Below are positions 1 to 6,173 of a stretch of 6,173 nucleotides of DNA, piece after piece. Origin of the DNA: CACORA01 sp044234625. GTDB taxonomy: Bacteria > Planctomycetota > Planctomycetia > Pirellulales > UBA1268. The position numbers and the translations under genes were made by a program. Numbering within the stretch: the first letter of the stretch is position 1; each line of letters begins with the position of its first letter. The stretch spans positions 1 to 6,173 of the forward strand of contig JBIIIP010000133.1 in NCBI GenBank assembly GCA_044234625.1. Reading direction: 5' to 3'. Under the pieces are notes generated by a model. That model saw only the letters and a program-made list of their open reading frames with translations. It had not been told where the DNA came from and made no database searches.

Positions 1-385
1 CGGCATCCCGCGCCACGAGCGTGAGCAGCCGTCCTTCACCGGCCAGCACGATGCCGACGCGCGGGAGGCGTGAACGGCAGGTGGCGACGAGCCGCGAAAG
101 CTCCCCGTCGGCCACGAGGTGCGCCTCGTCGATGAGCACGGCATCCGGCAGCGCGGCATCGGTGGCGAGACGATCGGCGAGGGCGGCTGGTGAGACGACC
201 TCCACCGCTCGGCCGCGCAGCGTCGGGCAGCGGACCAAGGCTTCGAGGACGAGCGACTTGCCGACCCCCGCCGGTCCGCAGAGCACGGCCACCGCTCCGC
301 CCGTCTCGAGGGCGTAGGAGAGTTTTGCGACGGCGGCCCGCTGGGCCGTCGACAGGACGGGCGTGGGCGACAAGGAACGGTTCAT
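1..385 (-). CDS. ExeA-like AAA ATPase, 3' end beyond the left edge
   Basis: The 128 residues visible form the N-terminal part of a P-loop ATPase. A Walker A motif, GPAGVGKS, lies at residues 37-44, and a Walker B motif, DAVLIDEAHL, at 81-90. A sensor-like strand with VGIVLAGEGRL follows at 110-120. This order, with LIDEAH and a short helix leading to a strand ending in a G-x-x-x-L turn, resembles the ExeA/GspA group of AAA ATPases (known from type II secretion and from exosortase-type polysaccharide loci). The usual family length is about 270 residues, so roughly half is missing here, cut by the window and not by a stop. The ATG overlaps the stop of the upstream CpsD-like gene as ATGA, and there is no good ribosome site close by, so translation is probably coupled. 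A role in powering polysaccharide or protein export at the inner membrane is inferred from family and neighbour; another AAA-family regulator is possible. Confidence 0.75.
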   Translation of the reverse strand, partial: MNRSLSPTPVLSTAQRAAVAKLSYALETGGAVAVLCGPAGVGKSLVLEALVRCPTLRGRAVEVVSPAALADRLATDAALPDAVLIDEAHLVADGELSRLVATCRSRLPRVGIVLAGEGRLLTLVARDA

Positions 386-1062
386 GGGTCGGCGAACGTC
401 TCCACTTCCCCCAGGCATGCCACACCGACATGGGCGAGGGCCGCTCCGCGGGCAGGGCAGGGGGCCTCGTCGGCGCGGCGCACGAGGATGACCGCGTCGC
501 AGCCCTGCGCCAAGGCGGCGATCCGCTCCATGCGCAGGGGGCCGGGAGGAAACCAGACACCGGCATCGACGAGGATCGTCGTCGCGCCGTCTGCGGCCGG
601 GTGGGGCAATGGCTCCCGGATTGTCACGCGGCGCACCGTCCGCCCGCGGGCGGCCAAGGTCGCGGCCACACCGGCCACGAGCGTGGTCCGCCCCTCGCCG
701 CGGCGGCCGCCGGCGAACGCGATCACGCGGTGCCCCTGCTTCCCGGCCGCCTCGATGCGGTCGGCGACCCGCTCCCAAGCGTCGGGCACGAGCCGCAGGA
801 GTCGGTCGACCACCGCGTCCGGCGCGACCACCGCGTCCGGCGCGACCACCGCGTCCGGCGCGACCATCGTGTCCAGTTCCACCGTCTCGCGGGCCGGCGG
901 TGCGTCGGGCGACACCTCGGCGGGCTCGAAGGCCGGAGCGGTTTCTCCTCGCGGCGCTGCGGCCGTCGGTCGCTGCAGGCGGCCCAGGAAGGCGGTGTCG
1001 ATCAGGTCGAGCGATGGCCGCGTCGGCGGCGTCACCGTGCAGGATGGCTCCGCGGCATTCAT
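382..1062 (-). CDS. Reduced CpsD/BY-kinase-like P-loop ATPase, no tyrosines
   Basis: This 226-residue protein has a disordered, Pro/Ala/Glu-rich N-terminal half (about 1-85) containing three tandem VAPDAV repeats, then a small nucleotide-binding domain. The P-loop is GGRRGEGRTT at residues 118-127, where Arg125 stands in the place of the usual Walker lysine. A Walker B-like strand, TTILVDAG, lies at 161-168, followed by a CDAVILVRR strand at 188-196 as in CpsD/Wzc-type ATPases. The usual Walker A' stretch is shortened, and the protein has no tyrosine at all, so the C-terminal Tyr cluster of true BY-kinases is missing. It may therefore be a regulatory or structural relative acting with a chain-length or export protein, not a tyrosine kinase (inference). 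The start is supported by GGGGAG nine bases upstream and by an ATGA overlap with the preceding gene; the stop overlaps the ExeA-like start in the same way. A ParA/MinD-like role is the main alternative. Confidence 0.75.
   Translation of the reverse strand: MNAAEPSCTVTPPTRPSLDLIDTAFLGRLQRPTAAAPRGETAPAFEPAEVSPDAPPARETVELDTMVAPDAVVAPDAVVAPDAVVDRLLRLVPDAWERVADRIEAAGKQGHRVIAFAGGRRGEGRTTLVAGVAATLAARGRTVRRVTIREPLPHPAADGATTILVDAGVWFPPGPLRMERIAALAQGCDAVILVRRADEAPCPARGAALAHVGVACLGEVETFADP
808..861. repeat. Three perfect 18-bp tandem repeats
   Basis: The unit gaccaccgcgtccggcgc occurs three times without mismatch at 808-825, 826-843 and 844-861. A degenerate fourth copy begins at 862 and matches 11 of the first 13 bases. 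On the coding (minus) strand each unit gives six residues, reading VAPDAV in register, within the flexible linker before the P-loop of the CpsD-like protein. The 18-base period keeps the frame, so copy number could change without breaking the gene. Confidence 0.95.
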
Positions 1063-1361
1063 CGAGGCACGCTCCCCGACGGCGCCTGCGCCAGCCGCGC
1101 CTCCTGGCGGCGTGCGGCATCGTTCTTCAGCGCCAGCGCCCAGGCCACGACCGCCACGACGGCGAGCACGAGAACCGAGCGGAAGGGAAATCCCACGCCC
1201 GGCTGCACGCGCCGGCGCGAGATCGAAGAGGCGGCCCGGGCTTCCCGGACACCGGGTTCGCGCGGCGTGGTGTCCGGAACGGGATCCGGCTCCGCGGCGG
1301 CTGCTGCGCCGCTGACGGCGCGGTCATCCGGCAGGGCTGGAAAGCGGGCGATGACTTCCAT
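1059..1361 (-). CDS. Small single-pass membrane protein of unknown function
   Basis: I do not recognise this 100-residue protein. Residues 1-60 are hydrophilic, with an acidic, Pro/Ala-rich stretch at 19-32 and a basic stretch (SISRRR) at 46-51. One hydrophobic segment, about residues 62-78 (RSVLVLAVVAVVAWALAL region), should cross the inner membrane. A short charged tail, KNDAARRQEARL, follows. Basic residues before the segment suggest the N-terminus faces the cytoplasm. The start was chosen because GAGG sits eight bases upstream; an in-frame ATG at 1427 would add 22 residues but has no better support. The stop overlaps the start of the CpsD-like gene (ATGA), so this is the first visible gene of the minus-strand operon. 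By position it could anchor or regulate the two ATPases, like a degenerate chain-length-determinant fragment, but no domain supports that. Confidence 0.65.
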   Translation of the reverse strand: MEVIARFPALPDDRAVSGAAAAAEPDPVPDTTPREPGVREARAASSISRRRVQPGVGFPFRSVLVLAVVAVVAWALALKNDAARRQEARLAQAPSGSVPR

Positions 1362-1369
1362 CAGCGGGA

Positions 1370-1373
1370 CCTC
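1370..1373 (-). promoter_or_regulatory. Shine-Dalgarno site of the small membrane protein gene
   Basis: GAGG on the minus strand lies eight bases before the ATG at 1361. It decides this start over the in-frame ATG at 1427. Confidence 0.55.
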
Positions 1374-1418
1374 GTCATGTTCATCGATCGACGCCTTTCC
1401 CGGGCAACCTTGAACGCT

Positions 1419-1433
1419 CCGGCCCATGGCCGG
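1419..1433. repeat. GC-rich inverted repeat between the divergent genes
   Basis: CCGGCC (1419-1424) and GGCCGG (1428-1433) are perfect inverted arms around the three bases CAT. It lies about 60 bases upstream of the minus-strand operon start and about 90 bases upstream of metH. It could be a protein-binding operator for either side or a hairpin in a leader RNA. In GC-rich DNA a 6-base arm can arise by chance, so function is uncertain. Confidence 0.4.
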
Positions 1434-1472
1434 GCCGCGCAGTATGCCTGAACTGCCCATTCGCCTATGATT

Positions 1473-1503
1473 CAGGGCTGGAAACGGAATTCCCTGTTTT
1501 TTT
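1473..1503 (+). terminator. Terminator-like hairpin with T tract in the metH leader
   Basis: CAGGG (1473-1477) pairs with CCCTG (1492-1496), and seven T residues follow directly at 1497-1503. An alternative fold pairs CAGG with CCTG and adds an inner GAA/TTC helix (1481-1483 with 1490-1492), leaving a 4-base bulge. The run of seven T is striking in DNA this GC-rich, and it lies only 17 bases before the preferred metH start. The stem is short and the loop large, so it is weak as a free terminator; it could be an attenuator acting on metH or a block to read-through from upstream plus-strand transcription. Its presence argues that the ATG at 1467 is not the real metH start. Confidence 0.35.
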
Positions 1504-1520
1504 CCCCTGCACGACGCCTG

Positions 1521-5219
<3,699 letters not shown>

Positions 5220-5277
5220 TCGGACACGGGCGGGCCGAGGCCGAAAGACGACGGGCGACGAAGGGGGAAGCGGGGGC

Positions 5278-6173
5278 ATGGCAAAAAAAGCGTCGCCTGG
5301 GCGTCAGGCAGGCCGCCGGCCGCGGACACGCACCATTCTCATGGGCGACGCTTCCCCAGCGGAGCCTGACAGCGGCTCCACCTCCACGCTGGTCCGGCGG
5401 TTCCTCGACTACGTGCGTCACGAGAGGGCGTTGGCCGACAACACGCTCGCGGCCTACCGCCGCGACCTGGCGACGTTCACCGAGTGGGTGGGCCGCCGCC
5501 AGCCGACCGCATTCAGCGTACGCGACTTGGGCGACTACCTCGGGTTTCTCAAGAGCCGGGGTCTGGCCCGGGCCAGCATCGCCCGCCAGGCGGCGACGCT
5601 GCGCACCTTCTACGCCTTTCTCCAGCTCGAGGGGCTGGTCGCGGAGAGCCCCGCCGATCTGCTCGCCGCCGGCCGCCGCGACGACACGCTCCCCGGGGCG
5701 CTGAACCCCGACCAGGTCGACCGCCTGCTGGCGAGCCCCGATGCGGCGGCGCCCGTCGGGGTCCGCGACCGGGCCCTGCTCGAACTGCTCTATGCCACGG
5801 GCTGCCGGGCATCGGAGGTCTCGGCGATGCGCCTCACCGACATCCACCTCGCCGAGCAATTCTGCACGTGCCGTGGCAAGGGCAACAAGGAGCGGGTGGT
5901 GCCGCTCGGCCGCCGGGCGATCGCTGCCCTGCGGCACTGGCTCGACGGACCCCGCAGGCAGTTCGCCGCGCGATCCGGGGGAGCGAACGCGTGGGCCATC
6001 GTGTCGTCACGGGGCAACCGGCTCTCCCGCATGCGGATCTGGGAGATCGTCCGTTTCCATGCCGACCGGGCCGGGGTGCCTGCCGACATCGGACCGCACA
6101 CGCTGCGGCACAGCTTCGCCACGCACCTCGTCGCCGGCGGCGTCGACCTGCGGCACGTGCAGGAGATGCTCGG
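5278..6173 (+). CDS. XerC/XerD-type tyrosine recombinase, 3' end beyond the right edge
   Basis: Tyrosine recombinases of this group cut and rejoin DNA at dif-like sites to resolve chromosome dimers. The N-terminal SAM-like core-binding domain spans about residues 37-130 (FLDYVRHERALADNTLAAYR to the SPADLL region). The catalytic domain shows Arg177 in ATGCRASEV, Lys201 in GKGNKERVVPLG, and His274 and Arg277 in HTLRHSFATHL. Spacing from Arg to Lys (24 residues) equals that of E. coli XerD, and the GKGNKER motif is more XerD- than XerC-like. The frame is open to the last base after 298 codons; the second catalytic His and the Tyr nucleophile should fall just outside. The ATG at 5278 follows a purine-rich AAGGGGGAAG; the ATG at 5341 (277 codons) lacks such a site and would remove a basic 21-residue extension, but fits the family's usual N-terminus better. 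The gap from metH is 58 bases without a T-tailed terminator, so read-through is possible. A phage-type integrase is less likely given the compact Xer layout. Confidence 0.92.
   Translation, partial: MAKKASPGRQAGRRPRTRTILMGDASPAEPDSGSTSTLVRRFLDYVRHERALADNTLAAYRRDLATFTEWVGRRQPTAFSVRDLGDYLGFLKSRGLARASIARQAATLRTFYAFLQLEGLVAESPADLLAAGRRDDTLPGALNPDQVDRLLASPDAAAPVGVRDRALLELLYATGCRASEVSAMRLTDIHLAEQFCTCRGKGNKERVVPLGRRAIAALRHWLDGPRRQFAARSGGANAWAIVSSRGNRLSRMRIWEIVRFHADRAGVPADIGPHTLRHSFATHLVAGGVDLRHVQEML

Noticed and set aside
190..1451. Long plus-strand open frames opposite the minus-strand operon
   Set aside because: Their translations are Arg/Pro/Ala-rich low-complexity sequence without motifs, whereas the minus strand shows Walker motifs, ribosome sites and two ATGA overlaps.
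1466..1471. TATGAT as a -10 promoter element for metH
   Set aside because: No acceptable -35 hexamer lies 16-18 bases upstream (1442-1449), so a single matching hexamer is not enough to call a promoter.
1467..1520. Upstream in-frame ATG for metH at 1467
   Set aside because: It adds 18 residues with no counterpart at the E. coli MetH N-terminus, has no Shine-Dalgarno, and places a terminator-like hairpin and T tract inside the coding region.
1362..1520. Known cobalamin, SAM or SAH riboswitch upstream of metH
   Set aside because: I looked for the conserved cores of these classes by eye and found none; the gap is also short for a cobalamin riboswitch. A covariance-model scan would be decisive.
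5278..6173. Recombinase as evidence of an integrated mobile element
   Set aside because: The protein is of compact Xer type, next to a housekeeping gene, with no att-like repeat, tRNA or phage gene visible.

Overview
The window is GC-rich bacterial DNA holding five genes in two divergent groups. On the minus strand (positions 1361 down to 1) three genes are packed head to tail with 4-base ATGA start/stop overlaps: a 100-residue single-pass membrane protein of unknown function, a small CpsD/BY-kinase-like P-loop protein, and an ExeA-type AAA ATPase whose 3' end lies beyond the left edge. On the plus strand are a complete cobalamin-dependent methionine synthase gene (metH, 1521-5219) and, 58 bases further on, a XerC/XerD-type tyrosine recombinase gene that runs off the right edge.

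Organism: the high GC, the near absence of A/T-ending codons, weak Shine-Dalgarno signals at some starts, and the pairing of an ExeA-like ATPase with a reduced CpsD-like ATPase fit a planctomycete or another GC-rich Gram-negative bacterium with an exopolysaccharide export system. This is inference; no rRNA or lineage-specific marker is present.

Function: the minus-strand genes look like the end of a surface-polysaccharide or secretion operon, because ExeA-like and CpsD-like ATPases commonly sit together in such loci. The transferase, polymerase and export genes that would confirm this are not visible. MetH makes methionine from homocysteine and 5-methyltetrahydrofolate. The recombinase most likely serves chromosome dimer resolution. 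It has no evident functional link to metH and may only share a transcript with it.

The 159 bases between the divergent starts (1362-1520) hold a perfect GC-rich inverted repeat and a terminator-like hairpin followed by seven T residues, set just before the preferred metH start. An upstream segment could pair with the 5' arm of that hairpin, so an attenuator controlling metH is conceivable. This leader and the unusual tyrosine-free CpsD-like protein are the points most worth checking. I see no mobile element, CRISPR array, tRNA or rRNA.
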